Assembly (NCBI GenBank): GCA_024710905.1
Contig: JANJTV010000063.1
Span: 1 to 47,949 of the forward strand
Origin: Anaerolineales bacterium
GTDB lineage: Bacteria > Chloroflexota > Anaerolineae > Anaerolineales > Villigracilaceae
DNA: 47,949 bases
Direction: 5' to 3'
Shown: positions 25,824 through 35,286 of the stretch, in pieces
Numbering within the stretch: position 1 is the stretch's first letter
Layout: each line of letters begins with the position of its first letter
Program-made: the position numbers and the translations under genes
The notes under the pieces: model-generated
Seen by the model: the letters and a program-made list of their open reading frames with translations, nothing else
Database searches by the model: none
What the model was told of the DNA's origin: nothing

Positions 25824-26720
25824 ATGAATTCCTTTTCCGAACCCCGTGTTGTTTGCCGCCCATTCTTGCCTGCCGACAGGCAGGATATACTGGATTTTTG
25901 CCAGCACATCTGGGATGGCCACGATTACATTCCTTATGTTCTGGATGATTGGATGGCTGACCCAAAGACCCGCCTGTATGTGGCAGAGTATGCCGGGAAG
26001 GCTGTCGGCCTTTCCATTATGCTGCCCATCACGACCAACGAATGGTGGTTCCAGGGCTTCCGCATAGACCCGCAGCAGCAAGGCAAACAGATTGGCTCAT
26101 CGTTAATGGCCTATGCCATGGATACCTGGTACGAGATTGGCAGCGGTGTGGTGCGCCTGACCACCAACGCCAACCAGCTAAAAGTGCAACACTTGTGTGA
26201 GAAACATGGCTTCATAAAAATGGCCGAACGCGCGCTTTACGCCGCCCCGGCCCTGCCCGAAGTCCCGGGCGAGAAGTTCACCCTGCTCACTCCAGATGAA
26301 ATTCCCGAGGCCGCAGTCGTTGCCGCCGTATCGCAAATCGCCGCAGCCCAGGCCAACCTGGTGGAACTCTCCTGGCGCTATGCCCGCCCCAGCCTGGCGG
26401 CCTTCCAGGAACTTGTCTCCTGGCCAGACGGTCGCCTGTACTGGTGGGGCAACAAGCGCGGCCTGCTTGCCATCTGGGACGATGCAGACAACGAGCAAGC
26501 GGGGATCATTCCCATGTTGGCATATATAGCCTGCCAACAGCAAGACCTGCCCGCTCTGCTGATGGACTTCCGCCGCCTGGGTGGCCAGCAAGGGGCAAAA
26601 TGGGTTGGCGGGCGCATAGTCCTTGGCGACCTAGCCCCGGCGCTCGATCAGGCAGGCTTTGCCATCGACGACACCGATATTGATTTCATCTACGAGAAGC
26701 CCCACCCTACCCGCCCGTGA
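25824..26720 (+). CDS. GNAT family N-acetyltransferase in the riboswitch operon
   Basis: A 298-residue protein. The first half is a GNAT domain: GFRIDPQQQGKQIGSSLM carries the Q-x-x-G-x-G-type acetyl-CoA pyrophosphate loop, and LCEKHGFIKM is the usual 'Y/C-x-x-x-GF' helix-strand. The second half (about 150-298) resembles a divergent or degenerate GNAT repeat (FIYEKP end). The substrate is unknown. It follows the importer ATPase by 7 bases and its stop overlaps the next gene's GTG, so it appears to be under the same riboswitch. It might modify the imported compound, or simply be a passenger. Confidence 0.82.
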   Translation: MNSFSEPRVVCRPFLPADRQDILDFCQHIWDGHDYIPYVLDDWMADPKTRLYVAEYAGKAVGLSIMLPITTNEWWFQGFRIDPQQQGKQIGSSLMAYAMDTWYEIGSGVVRLTTNANQLKVQHLCEKHGFIKMAERALYAAPALPEVPGEKFTLLTPDEIPEAAVVAAVSQIAAAQANLVELSWRYARPSLAAFQELVSWPDGRLYWWGNKRGLLAIWDDADNEQAGIIPMLAYIACQQQDLPALLMDFRRLGGQQGAKWVGGRIVLGDLAPALDQAGFAIDDTDIDFIYEKPHPTRP

Positions 26721-27622
26721 ACCTGCCAGAAAACTTCACCGGCAATATTCGGCACGCATTTGGCGAACGAGGCGCGCAATGGCTGCAAGATTTGCCCGGC
26801 CTGCTTCACCAGGCAGCCCGACAGTGGCAACTCAGCCTCGGTGAACCCTTCCTGCTCTCTTACAATTATGTCTGTAGCGCCAGTCGCGCCAACGGCCAGC
26901 CAGTCGTGCTCAAAATTGGCGTCCCCAACCCCGAACTGGAAAGTGAAATGGCAGCGCTGCAAACCTGGGCAGGCTGCGGGGCTGTACGTCTGCTGGAAAT
27001 GGACCAAGAAAATGGCATGTTCCTGCTGGAACATCTCACGCCCGGGAAAATGCTGGCAGAAGTCGAAGATGACGAGCAGGCTACCGAAATCGCGGTTACC
27101 GTTATGCAAAAACTTTGGCAGCCCGCTCCGGCCAATGACCGTTTCATCAGGCTGTCAGAATGGTTCAGCGCCCTGCAGGAACTGCGACCACATTTTGGGG
27201 GTGGCACTGGTCCGTTTGATGGGAAATGGGTGCAGCAAGTGGAAACCCGTTTGCCGGAACTGCTGGCAGACCCGAATCCGCCCATCCTGCTGCATGGGGA
27301 TTTCCACCATTACAATGTTTTACAGCACGACAACGACTGGCTGGTCATTGACCCCAAAGGCGTGGTTGGCCCGCGCGGCTACGAAGTGGGTCCGTTGCTG
27401 ACAAACCCGCTTGGTTTTGCCAACTGGCGGGATGCGCGTCAAACAACTCAAAGACGGGTGGCTCAGTTAAGTGAAGGGCTGGGAATGGAAAAAGAAATAA
27501 TCCTGAATTGGGCCATCTGCCATAGCCTGCTTTCGGGCTGGTGGGACCTGGCCAAGGACAACAGCGGCACAGAATATGCCGCCGCCTGTGCCCATATTTT
27601 TATGTGGTTGCAGGATCAATAA
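26717..27622 (+). CDS. APH(6)-like small-molecule kinase
   Basis: A 301-residue protein kinase-like fold enzyme of the aminoglycoside/hydroxyurea resistance kinase group. Lys66 (VVLKIG) would bind ATP, HGDFHHYN (193-200) is the catalytic loop with Asp195 and Asn200, and IDPKG places Asp212 as the metal ligand. The GTG start overlaps the stop of the GNAT gene (GTGA), so the two are coupled. Known relatives phosphorylate streptomycin-like substrates, but the presence under an FMN riboswitch allows other small hydroxylated substrates. The 3' end overlaps the convergent MgtC-like gene by 7 bases. Confidence 0.85.
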   Translation: MNLPENFTGNIRHAFGERGAQWLQDLPGLLHQAARQWQLSLGEPFLLSYNYVCSASRANGQPVVLKIGVPNPELESEMAALQTWAGCGAVRLLEMDQENGMFLLEHLTPGKMLAEVEDDEQATEIAVTVMQKLWQPAPANDRFIRLSEWFSALQELRPHFGGGTGPFDGKWVQQVETRLPELLADPNPPILLHGDFHHYNVLQHDNDWLVIDPKGVVGPRGYEVGPLLTNPLGFANWRDARQTTQRRVAQLSEGLGMEKEIILNWAICHSLLSGWWDLAKDNSGTEYAAACAHIFMWLQDQ

Positions 27623-28260
27623 CGCAGTTCAACGATGTCATCATCGGACAGCAAGTGGTCAACAAATTTGCTGTGCAGCTTGAGCGGGCCGCGCAATTCC
27701 CATTGACCCTGCCAGAGCGTTTCGCTGACCTTGCTGCGGCGGCGCTGGAGGGATTTCAGCCCGCTTTCTTCGATCAGCGTTTCAATCCGCCTGAATTTGC
27801 CCGCATCTGGCGGGTAGCTGATTTCATAGGTGCGTACTTCACGACCCAAGATGTCTATCAGGCGGTCGAAGCGGGCAAATAACCACAATACCAATAATAC
27901 GAGGAAGGTGGCAGCACCGGCCAGTCCATAATACCCCAGACCAATCGCCATGCCCAACGCTGCGGCAACCCAGATGGAAGAAGCGGTTGTCAGGCCTTTT
28001 ACGCGACCTTCAGAAAACAAGATGGAGCCTGCGCCAAGGAAACCCACACCAGTAACAATATTTGCAGCAATACGGCCGGGGTCGCCACTGCCTAATTGCA
28101 CGGATAGCATAGTGAACAGGGTTGAGCCGATCGTGATCAGCGTTATTGTGCGCAACCCGGCAGCTTTGGCATGCATTTCACGTTCCAGGCCAATCAGCCC
28201 GCCCACAAGCATAGCAACCAGCAATTTAAAAATTTCCTGTTCGGTAAGATTTATCATCAC
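27616..28260 (-). CDS. MgtC/SapB family membrane protein
   Basis: A 214-residue protein with the classic MgtC N-terminal domain: AMLVGGLIGLEREMHAKAAGLRT, then four or five helices with TGVGFLGAGSILF and GLTTASSIWVAAALGMA. The C-terminal soluble part (about 140-214) resembles the ACT-like tail of longer members. MgtC proteins are linked to magnesium limitation and, in Salmonella, to inhibition of ATP synthase, but chromosomal non-pathogen members are largely uncharacterised. The start is GTG (28260) or the following ATG (28257), both just after AAGGAG inside the histidine kinase gene, and overlap its stop codon. Confidence 0.92.
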   Translation of the reverse strand: MMINLTEQEIFKLLVAMLVGGLIGLEREMHAKAAGLRTITLITIGSTLFTMLSVQLGSGDPGRIAANIVTGVGFLGAGSILFSEGRVKGLTTASSIWVAAALGMAIGLGYYGLAGAATFLVLLVLWLFARFDRLIDILGREVRTYEISYPPDAGKFRRIETLIEESGLKSLQRRRSKVSETLWQGQWELRGPLKLHSKFVDHLLSDDDIVELRY

Positions 28261-30485
28261 TCGTCGCGCTCCTTCCCGAGGGTGAAGTAAAAGGTTGCGC
28301 CCTGCCCAGGCGCACTCTCTGCCCAGATTTTGCCATTGTGCCGGTGGATAATGCGATTGACTGTTGCCAGGCCAATGCCGTGACCCGGGAATTCGTCATC
28401 GCGGTGCAAACGCTGGAACAGGCCGAATAACTTATCGGCATATTGCATATCAAAACCAACCCCATTGTCGCGAATGTAATACACCGGTTGCGATTGATCA
28501 TCCAGCAAGCCCAATTGAATCATTGGCCTGTCTGTTTGGGATGTGTACTTCCAGGCATTGCCAAGCAGGTTTTCCAGCATGGTTCTTAATAGGGTTGGGT
28601 CAGCCTGGACCTGGATACCATCCTGCAGGTCAAGCGACAGGTTGGGTTTCGGGCTGGCCGCCTGTAATGTATCAACAATCTCATAAGCCATCTGGCTCAG
28701 ATTTAACCGAATGCGGTTCACCCGCCCCTGCGACAGCCGGGAGAGCGCCAGTAACCCGTCTATTTTCTCACCCATCTCCCCTGCTGCGATAATCACCCGC
28801 GCCAACAGGTCATGCCCTTCCTCGGGCAAGTTTTCTGCATATTCCTGCCGCAGAATCTGGCTAAAACTCTTTACCGCCCGCAACGGCGCGCGTAAATCAT
28901 GCGAAACAGAATAAGAGAAAGATTCCAGTTCTGCGTTGGCCGCTTCAAGCTGGGCAGTACGTTCATGGACTCGCTGCTCGAGGGTGGCATTCAGGCGGCG
29001 GATTTCTTTGTCGGCTTCAGCGCGAGCAATGGCAACGCCAATCAGGTTGGAGGCGATCCGTAAAGCCTCCACCTCCGGCTGTGACCATTCACGCTCCATT
29101 TCCACGTCATCAAAACCAAAAATGCCCCAACGCTGACCATTAACATGGATGGGCATATCAAGTATGGCCTTGATGCCCCATTGTGACAGGTATTCCTTTT
29201 CAGCCGCACTAAAACAACTGTAAGAACCAATATAGGGTTCGCCTGCATTGAGTAATTCACTGTAGTGCTCAAACCCCTTTATGTCCATTGGCGAGTTCTG
29301 GAATTCAGGGTTATCCAGTTCCAGCGGGTAGCCCGGAGCTGCCCATTCATAACGCATGGAGTTAAGCCAATTCCCATCCGGCCCTTGTTGGCTGACAAAG
29401 ATATAAGCATGCGTGACCTGCATAGCGGCCCCCAACCTTGCCAGCACATTGTTAATATTCGCATCCAGATCTGTGGATTTAAGGAACTGTTCCGCCGAAA
29501 ACGTAACCGCCTCAAGAATTGAGTCTCGCTTCCACAAGGCCTCCTCGGCGGTCTTACGTTCAGTAATGTCCTGTACTGCCCCATAGATCCCGGCCAGCTT
29601 CCCCGCTTTGTCATCCCAGACCGGCTGGGCATACACCCGCACCCAACGAAGGCTGCCATCCCGGTGATGGGTGCGAATTTCAGTCGTGACTGGTTTGTTC
29701 TGGTACAGCTGGACCATGTCTCGCTGATCTTGCTCGCGATCGTCAGGATGCAGGTGCGCCAGCCAGCCCCCGGACGCCTCATACTCTTCCTTTGTATACC
29801 CCGTGATTAATTCAAACGCCCCGGCCACCCAGCTAACTTGCAATTTCTCACCCGTATCTAGCTGGGTAAAAAACATGTAATCCGATGCCATCGAGGAAAT
29901 GATGCGATAACGTTCTTCGTTGACCCGCAGCCTGTTCAACGCCCGCTGGATACTATTAAACGCCAGGTTCTGTAAAATAGCACTAACCGGGAAGAGCACC
30001 AGGCTGGGAATGTAAAAATTGAACGGCGAGACAGATTCCACAACAATCCAGCCTGCTTGCTCCGCCCACAACATGCCCACCCCGGAAATTAGCGACAGGA
30101 TGGTGATGCCAATTGAACCGCGCGCACCTAAAATCAAGCCGCTGATGCCAATCACCACCACATAACCCAGCAAATAAGCCGGGCTACGCACCCCCGAGCC
30201 AGTGACCGCCACAACCGTGAAGAACGACCAGAACGCCAGACTTTGCAAAATGGCTGCAAGTCGCACATGCCCCCTGCGCAGCAGGACCATCAAGAAAATA
30301 TTGATCGCTTCCCCGACAACCACCTCTACCAGGGTATTCACCCAGGATTGGGGATCCACAATTATCGATAATATCCCGTATGGAATCGGGATGATGATCA
30401 GCGCCCACAGGATGACATGCAGCATGTAGGCCTGGTGTGTTTGGGTTTCGTCGTCGAAAATGGGAGCGGTCAACCAGGATCGCAT
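28257..30485 (-). CDS. Sensor histidine kinase with membrane, PAS and GAF domains
   Basis: A 742-residue hybrid-free sensor kinase. About six N-terminal helices (residues 15-170), a PAS domain with PAC segment (RDGSLRWVRVYAQPVWD), a GAF domain, a HisKA helix with SYSVSHDLRAPL where His529 is the phosphoacceptor, and a HATPase domain (ENLLGNAWKYT, DNGVGFD, GHGIGLATV). The frame extends to 30572, but the ATG at 30485 puts the membrane domain at the normal place. No cognate response regulator lies next to it, so its partner must be elsewhere. The HisKA sequence is of the phytochrome-like/bacteriophytochrome type often acting on separate regulators. Confidence 0.92.
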   Translation of the reverse strand: MRSWLTAPIFDDETQTHQAYMLHVILWALIIIPIPYGILSIIVDPQSWVNTLVEVVVGEAINIFLMVLLRRGHVRLAAILQSLAFWSFFTVVAVTGSGVRSPAYLLGYVVVIGISGLILGARGSIGITILSLISGVGMLWAEQAGWIVVESVSPFNFYIPSLVLFPVSAILQNLAFNSIQRALNRLRVNEERYRIISSMASDYMFFTQLDTGEKLQVSWVAGAFELITGYTKEEYEASGGWLAHLHPDDREQDQRDMVQLYQNKPVTTEIRTHHRDGSLRWVRVYAQPVWDDKAGKLAGIYGAVQDITERKTAEEALWKRDSILEAVTFSAEQFLKSTDLDANINNVLARLGAAMQVTHAYIFVSQQGPDGNWLNSMRYEWAAPGYPLELDNPEFQNSPMDIKGFEHYSELLNAGEPYIGSYSCFSAAEKEYLSQWGIKAILDMPIHVNGQRWGIFGFDDVEMEREWSQPEVEALRIASNLIGVAIARAEADKEIRRLNATLEQRVHERTAQLEAANAELESFSYSVSHDLRAPLRAVKSFSQILRQEYAENLPEEGHDLLARVIIAAGEMGEKIDGLLALSRLSQGRVNRIRLNLSQMAYEIVDTLQAASPKPNLSLDLQDGIQVQADPTLLRTMLENLLGNAWKYTSQTDRPMIQLGLLDDQSQPVYYIRDNGVGFDMQYADKLFGLFQRLHRDDEFPGHGIGLATVNRIIHRHNGKIWAESAPGQGATFYFTLGKERDE

Positions 30486-30533
30486 AAAAATACCTATCAA
30501 GCAGAATAAATAAGGCTTATCATAGCATACCCA

Positions 30534-30563
30534 TAAAAGAAACGGACAGGGACTTCCCTGCCC
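30534..30563 (-). terminator. Intrinsic terminator after kbl
   Basis: On the minus strand a 9-bp stem with one G-U pair (30563-30555 with 30552-30544) followed by a T-rich stretch (TTTCTTTT at about 30541-30534). It lies 25 bases after the kbl stop. Confidence 0.6.
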
Positions 30564-30588
30564 GCCCGTCATTCATCTATCTGGATGT

Positions 30589-31767
30589 TTATATCACTCC
30601 AAGTTTCTTGCCGACTTTTGCGAATGCATCCAGTCCTTTGCCCAGGTCGTCGCGATCATGCGCCGCCGAGATCATCACCCGGATGCGCGCCTTGCCCTGT
30701 GGTACGGTTGGGAAGCCGATCGCCATACCAAAAACGCCTTCTTCAAACAACTCGCGGCTGAACTGTTGGGCCAGCGGTGCTTCGCCAAGCATAATTGGCG
30801 TAATCGGCGTCTCACTTACACCGGTATTAAAGCCCAACCGCGCCATCTCAGCTTTAAAATAACGGGCATTATCCCACAGTCTGTCCACCAGTTCGGTGCT
30901 TTCTTCCAGCAGATCCACCGCCGCCAGGCAGGCAGCTGCATCGGGCACAGTCATTGCCGAAGAGAACAAGAAAGGCCGCCCGCGCTGACGCAGCCATTCG
31001 ATGATTTTTGAATCGCCAGCCACCACGCCGCCAACCACACCGAACGCCTTCGAGAAAGTCCCGACTTCCACATCCACCTTCCCGTGCAGACCAAAATGAT
31101 CGACAATCCCGCGCCCGCCTTTGCCAAGCACACCCTCCCCGTGGGCATCATCCACCATCAGCAAGACATCGTATTTCCTGCAAACCTCGTAAATTTTATC
31201 CAGCGGGGCAATGTCGCCATCCATGCTAAAAACGCCATCCGTAACAACCAGGGCACGGCGATACTGGCTCAAGTTGGCCTTCAACTGTTCATCGAGCGAC
31301 TCCACGCTGTTATGCTCGTAGGCAATAATCTTGGCCCCGGAAAGGCGGCAGCCGTCAATAATACTGGCGTGATTCAGGCGATCTGAAAAGATCGCGTCCT
31401 CCTTGCTCACCAAGGCAGGGATTGTGGCCAGGTTGGCCGTGAACCCGCTCTGGAAAGTAATGGTCGCTTCGGCGCCCTTAAACACAGACAGCCGTTCTTC
31501 CAGCTTTACATGCAGGTCCATCGTCCCAGCAATCGAACGCACTGCCGCCGGGCCAATGCCGTGGGTTTTCATGGCCGCTTCAGCCGCAGCCAGCAGTTTG
31601 GGATGGTTAGCCAAGCCAAGATAATTATTGGAGCAAAAGTTCAGCACTTTCCGGCCATCCACCACCAGCCAGGCCCCTTGCGGGGAGGAGATGGTACGAA
31701 TACGGTTGTATAGCCCGGCTTCCTTCAGGCCGTCAATTTCCTGCGCAATCCAATCAATTTTGGACAT
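30589..31767 (-). CDS. kbl: Glycine C-acetyltransferase (2-amino-3-ketobutyrate CoA ligase)
   Basis: A PLP enzyme of the alpha-oxoamine synthase family that splits 2-amino-3-ketobutyrate with CoA to glycine and acetyl-CoA in threonine breakdown. Evidence: [13 protein letters not shown] near the N-terminus, [23 protein letters not shown] and the PLP Lys in [12 protein letters not shown]. Length (392) fits Kbl. BioF and HemA relatives are the alternative; the run [12 protein letters not shown] and [20 protein letters not shown] favour Kbl. The ATG at 31767 is preferred to 31773 because AGGAG lies six bases before it. Threonine dehydrogenase is not in the window. Confidence 0.92.
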   Translation of the reverse strand: MSKIDWIAQEIDGLKEAGLYNRIRTISSPQGAWLVVDGRKVLNFCSNNYLGLANHPKLLAAAEAAMKTHGIGPAAVRSIAGTMDLHVKLEERLSVFKGAEATITFQSGFTANLATIPALVSKEDAIFSDRLNHASIIDGCRLSGAKIIAYEHNSVESLDEQLKANLSQYRRALVVTDGVFSMDGDIAPLDKIYEVCRKYDVLLMVDDAHGEGVLGKGGRGIVDHFGLHGKVDVEVGTFSKAFGVVGGVVAGDSKIIEWLRQRGRPFLFSSAMTVPDAAACLAAVDLLEESTELVDRLWDNARYFKAEMARLGFNTGVSETPITPIMLGEAPLAQQFSRELFEEGVFGMAIGFPTVPQGKARIRVMISAAHDRDDLGKGLDAFAKVGKKLGVI

Positions 31768-31843
31768 ATTCATCTCCTGAGAGTCAAGTTATTTTCATTA
31801 TAGCGATTTCAATGCTGACGAATGTCACATTTTTGGCACTTTT

Positions 31844-33628
31844 CTAAGGTTCCAATTCGCCATCGGCCAGCAGGCCCAACTCGGCCAGGGCAGCCAGAAT
31901 TTTTGGTTCCGCCCCCGGCTGGATAACCACCGTCACCGGGCCAAGGATCTCCCCCAGGAACCGGCCAGCTCTCGAAGCACGCAGTTCCTCCAATACTTCA
32001 GGCCGTTTTACTTTTAAGACAGTTAGTTTCTCCAACCGGGCTTCGGTAGCGTTCATTTCCCAGCGTTGCAAGGCTTTTACCAGCACAGGTGGCACTTGCC
32101 CGCCGGTTTGTTTGGCCAGCAAGCCCAACAGGTGACTGGCTTTTAAGCCCTGGGTAGAAGCTGCCTGCAACGAACGGGCAGTGATGCGGTAACGATATTC
32201 ATCCGGGATGGGGCTGTCCTCCCATTCGCAAAAACGGGCTACCTGGTAACGAACCGTACGCGGGGCAGCGCGAGCAATGCTGATCCGGCCGTTGGATGTG
32301 ACAGAGATTTTGCCAATTTCCTCTTTGATGGGGGGAAACGTTTCCAAGAGCCGAAAAGCCGTAAAAGGGCCATTTTCATTGGAGGATGCCAGGTCTGCCC
32401 GGCCCAGCCAGTGCAGCAGCTGCAGGATGTAGCGAATCAGCGCCCCGTCCACATCATCCCAGTGGGCAAAACCGCGCAGGTAGGCGCCATCGCTGGCTCG
32501 TTTAACGAACCAGCTGTCGTAATCTCCCGCCGGTCGCTGGAAGTCTGGCTGGCGGGTTTTAATGTCACGCAGGAAGGCGGGCAGACTCCACCACTGGTTT
32601 TTGGGGAGGGCTTCCAACTGCTCTAGTACAAACTGGCGGGTGGCCTGAGAGTCATTTTCCCAGACTCCTTCAAATACCAGGCCGGGCAATTGGCGCAATT
32701 CGTTAAATGTTTTCGACTCAACCCAGGCTTGATATAACCCGGCCAGGGACCGGGCGCGCGGCGTTTCGAGGAAGGCTTTGACGGGCTCAGGCTGGGGCTG
32801 GTTCTTTTTAATTAAACGGGAGGCGGCCAGGAGAGCTGCCAGCATCCCGGCCGGGACGGCCATCTGCGGCACAGGGAGATCCATGCGCAGGGCGGCAAGC
32901 AGCGTAGTGGCGTCATCCAGCAAATGGTCGTTGGAAATTCTAGGATAAGCGCGTTCGCCGGGGGTAGCCGGGCGACCCGGGCCGGGGCTCTCAGGCAGCG
33001 GGGAAGGCGGCACGGGCGGGGCGATTATTTTTTTGACAATAGGCTGAGGGGCTGTTTCTTCATCCTGGACCAGGTCAAATTCTCCCAGGTCTTCGTATTC
33101 CGGCTCGGCATCAAGGACGGGCTGTTTCACCGGGGCTGGTTTTGCTGCACCGGTGAGAGCTGGTTTGGCAGTTTCTGTTGGCGCAGGCGCAAACCCGATG
33201 AATTCGAGGGCCTCGCGCAAATCGTCAGGAATGAAGGCGAATTCCTGTGAGCCTTTTTCGGTTTCAAAAAATGCCCGCGCCAGCAGGGCGCGATACCAGA
33301 GTAATTCGGCGGCCGAGGCCGGGTTTTCGTGGGGTTTTTCACGGTCCCGTCTGGCGGGGCCCATCTCGCGCACTTCACCAAACCGGCGGGTGAAGTTGAC
33401 CCAGGGCATTCGGCCATTTTCGTCCACAAGTGCGCCAAGGGCAGCCTGGCCTTCATCCGGCAAAGTGGATACGACTTCCTCCAACAATTCGGCATCGCAC
33501 AGGCTTTCAGCCAGCGCAACAGCCGTCTCGGCAGGGTCTGCCACAAGCAACTCAACACCCCACAGCATGGCAACAATTTTTAAGTAGCCGGGGTCATTTA
33601 CAGGGAGGGCTTGGACGAGAGAAGGCAT
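31844..33628 (-). CDS. Helicase-associated (XPB/Ssl2-like Helicase_C_3) domain protein
   Basis: A 594-residue protein without the helicase motifs I or II, so it is not itself an active helicase. The C-terminal ~170 residues (SLQAASTQGLKASHLLGLLAKQ, then PPVLVKALQRWEMN and VTVVIQPGAEPKILAAL) match the helicase C-terminal domain 3 found in XPB-like and actinobacterial 'helicase-associated' proteins. The middle has a Pro/Glu-rich stretch (about 150-230), probably a flexible link. The N-terminus resembles a winged-helix region. A GTG at 33643 is an alternative start. Role unknown; DNA repair or transcription is inferred from the domain. Confidence 0.68.
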   Translation of the reverse strand: MPSLVQALPVNDPGYLKIVAMLWGVELLVADPAETAVALAESLCDAELLEEVVSTLPDEGQAALGALVDENGRMPWVNFTRRFGEVREMGPARRDREKPHENPASAAELLWYRALLARAFFETEKGSQEFAFIPDDLREALEFIGFAPAPTETAKPALTGAAKPAPVKQPVLDAEPEYEDLGEFDLVQDEETAPQPIVKKIIAPPVPPSPLPESPGPGRPATPGERAYPRISNDHLLDDATTLLAALRMDLPVPQMAVPAGMLAALLAASRLIKKNQPQPEPVKAFLETPRARSLAGLYQAWVESKTFNELRQLPGLVFEGVWENDSQATRQFVLEQLEALPKNQWWSLPAFLRDIKTRQPDFQRPAGDYDSWFVKRASDGAYLRGFAHWDDVDGALIRYILQLLHWLGRADLASSNENGPFTAFRLLETFPPIKEEIGKISVTSNGRISIARAAPRTVRYQVARFCEWEDSPIPDEYRYRITARSLQAASTQGLKASHLLGLLAKQTGGQVPPVLVKALQRWEMNATEARLEKLTVLKVKRPEVLEELRASRAGRFLGEILGPVTVVIQPGAEPKILAALAELGLLADGELEP

Positions 33629-33698
33629 GAGATTTAGTGTCACTGAATATATCGATTGTAACCCGCCAGGATTAGGTGTTCAAGTCAATTTTTACTTG

Positions 33699-33727
33699 TT
33701 GACTCGTCCACTCGTCCTGATTATTAT
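33699..33727 (+). promoter_or_regulatory. Sigma70-type promoter with overlapping inverted repeat
   Basis: TTGACT (33699-33704), 17 bases, TATTAT (33722-33727). The -35 hexamer is the right arm of an inverted repeat AGTCAA (33683-33688) / TTGACT, which could be an operator. The predicted leader to the ATG at 33910 is about 175 bases and includes a weak hairpin CCGGC/GCCGG at 33865-33879. Confidence 0.6.
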
Positions 33728-33909
33728 GTAATAAGAAGAATGACCAAAGTGACCCGGATTTTTGGTTGTAATTGTCATCGCGACCAGGGGACCAAAAGAA
33801 CCAAGCAGGCAGGAACAAACTCCACAACCAGCCTTCATATTCATTTTAATAAAGTATTTTTTCAGCCGGCCTTTTGCCGGTTCTTTGCTATTGCTCGAAA
33901 GGATAACCC

Positions 33910-35274
33910 ATGAATACAAATCGAACTGATAAAGAAGTTCGCCAACAGGAACAAAGGGCAAATTCGCTAAACCGCTGGCTGATTTTCTTCCTCTTTGCGT
34001 CAGTGATTGGTTTTGTTTTGTCTCAGGCCGAGTTTAGCAGACAAAGCGCACTTGCCAATGCACCTATTGCACCAGATGTTGCCGAGTCAGACAGGTCCAC
34101 AGTAGGTAGTTCAAGCACCACATCCGCCAGCGCTAATGAAGGAGACGGCGTAGCTGAAGACTCACCTGATACATCCTTGAATAGCGCGGAGTCAACTCAA
34201 GAAGAGGTTGAATCCACAGCAGCCAGTAATGAGGAAGAAAATGCAAGTTCAACCATACCCACCACCCTCGGGTTGGAAACCCTCTCCTGGTTTTTTGCGG
34301 CTATTGCCGGAGTAAGCCTGTACCTGATGGATATTCTCGACAACAACTATGCAAAGATACGGATAGATCGGAACATCGATTTCCTGCTGTATACCAACTG
34401 GTACATCAGCACCTTCCTTCGCGGGCCAATCTTCGCTGTGGTGCTGTTGTGGGTTTTGAACTTCTTTAGCATTAATCTAGGCACCAGTGATGCCGATGTG
34501 GGCATCGGTTTGGATATCAGCAAGTTCGATCCATTGCTTAAGGGGGGACTGGCATTCGTGCTTGGTTTTTACAGTCGAATGGCTCGAAAACAAATGGATA
34601 TTATTGCAAAAACGATCTTTGCGCGCGCCTGGGTGATGGCCGAAGAAAACTTCACCATTCTTGGCCCAGCCGGGAAAACCCTGCTGCTCAAAGGAAGTCA
34701 CACATTTACCACCGACCCCAAAGTAGATGTGGTCTGGAGCGCCGACCAGTTTGGAACATCTTCGGGAATGGGGGCTGAGTCAGGAACTTATACTGCTCCG
34801 GATGATATCGGGTTCGATGGCAAGACGGTCACCATCCGCGCCCACTTGAAAGCAGACCCATCCTTGAGCAACTTTGAAGTAATAACCCTACGTGCTGTTG
34901 CAATCAATCGCATTGACGGGGATGAAGACAGGGAAGAAGCGACCCTTGCCATCACATCGAATCTTATCCCTGAAGAAAGTCTGCAAAATACTGAGTGGGC
35001 ATTTGACCGGCAATATGCCAGCCTGATAGCAATCGCGGAGGAACCACCAGCGGATGAAGAATTAGAGAACGCTGAAACAGAACCTGGAGCGGAAATACCT
35101 CCCGAACAAACACCTGCCACCCAACCGCCGTCAGGAATCGAAAAAGTGACCGGCAAACAAATCAGCATCCGCTCAACCCGTAAAGAAGACTGGGTTCAGG
35201 TTACTGCAAAAGTGAAAAATGGCGATGCCATTTACATCGCATCACCATTGGTTGTAAACTTCAAAGAGGGTTAA
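33910..35274 (+). CDS. Unrecognised membrane protein with Ig-like region
   Basis: A 454-residue protein of no family I recognise. The order is: charged N-terminus, helix 1 (about 23-40), a long Ser/Thr/Glu-rich acidic stretch (45-115) that should be disordered and external, helix 2 (124-143), helix 3 (167-188), a possible helix 4 (207-224), then a soluble region. In the soluble region SGTYTAPDDIGFDGKTVTIRA (split: SGTYTAPDD and KTVTIRA) matches the strand pattern of bacterial Ig-like (Big) domains, followed by an acidic Pro-rich segment and a beta-rich end. Initiation follows AAAGG. It stands alone between a promoter and a bidirectional terminator. Confidence 0.7.
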   Translation: MNTNRTDKEVRQQEQRANSLNRWLIFFLFASVIGFVLSQAEFSRQSALANAPIAPDVAESDRSTVGSSSTTSASANEGDGVAEDSPDTSLNSAESTQEEVESTAASNEEENASSTIPTTLGLETLSWFFAAIAGVSLYLMDILDNNYAKIRIDRNIDFLLYTNWYISTFLRGPIFAVVLLWVLNFFSINLGTSDADVGIGLDISKFDPLLKGGLAFVLGFYSRMARKQMDIIAKTIFARAWVMAEENFTILGPAGKTLLLKGSHTFTTDPKVDVVWSADQFGTSSGMGAESGTYTAPDDIGFDGKTVTIRAHLKADPSLSNFEVITLRAVAINRIDGDEDREEATLAITSNLIPEESLQNTEWAFDRQYASLIAIAEEPPADEELENAETEPGAEIPPEQTPATQPPSGIEKVTGKQISIRSTRKEDWVQVTAKVKNGDAIYIASPLVVNFKEG

Positions 35275-35286
35275 TTTCATCCCGGC

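Noticed and set aside
30589-31767. BioF (8-amino-7-oxononanoate synthase) instead of Kbl
   Set aside because: Length and motifs fit Kbl better; BioF cannot be fully excluded without a tree.
33692-33961. 89-codon minus-strand frame in the gap before the orphan membrane protein
   Set aside because: Overlaps the promoter and start of the plus-strand gene, with no ribosome site and unlikely composition.
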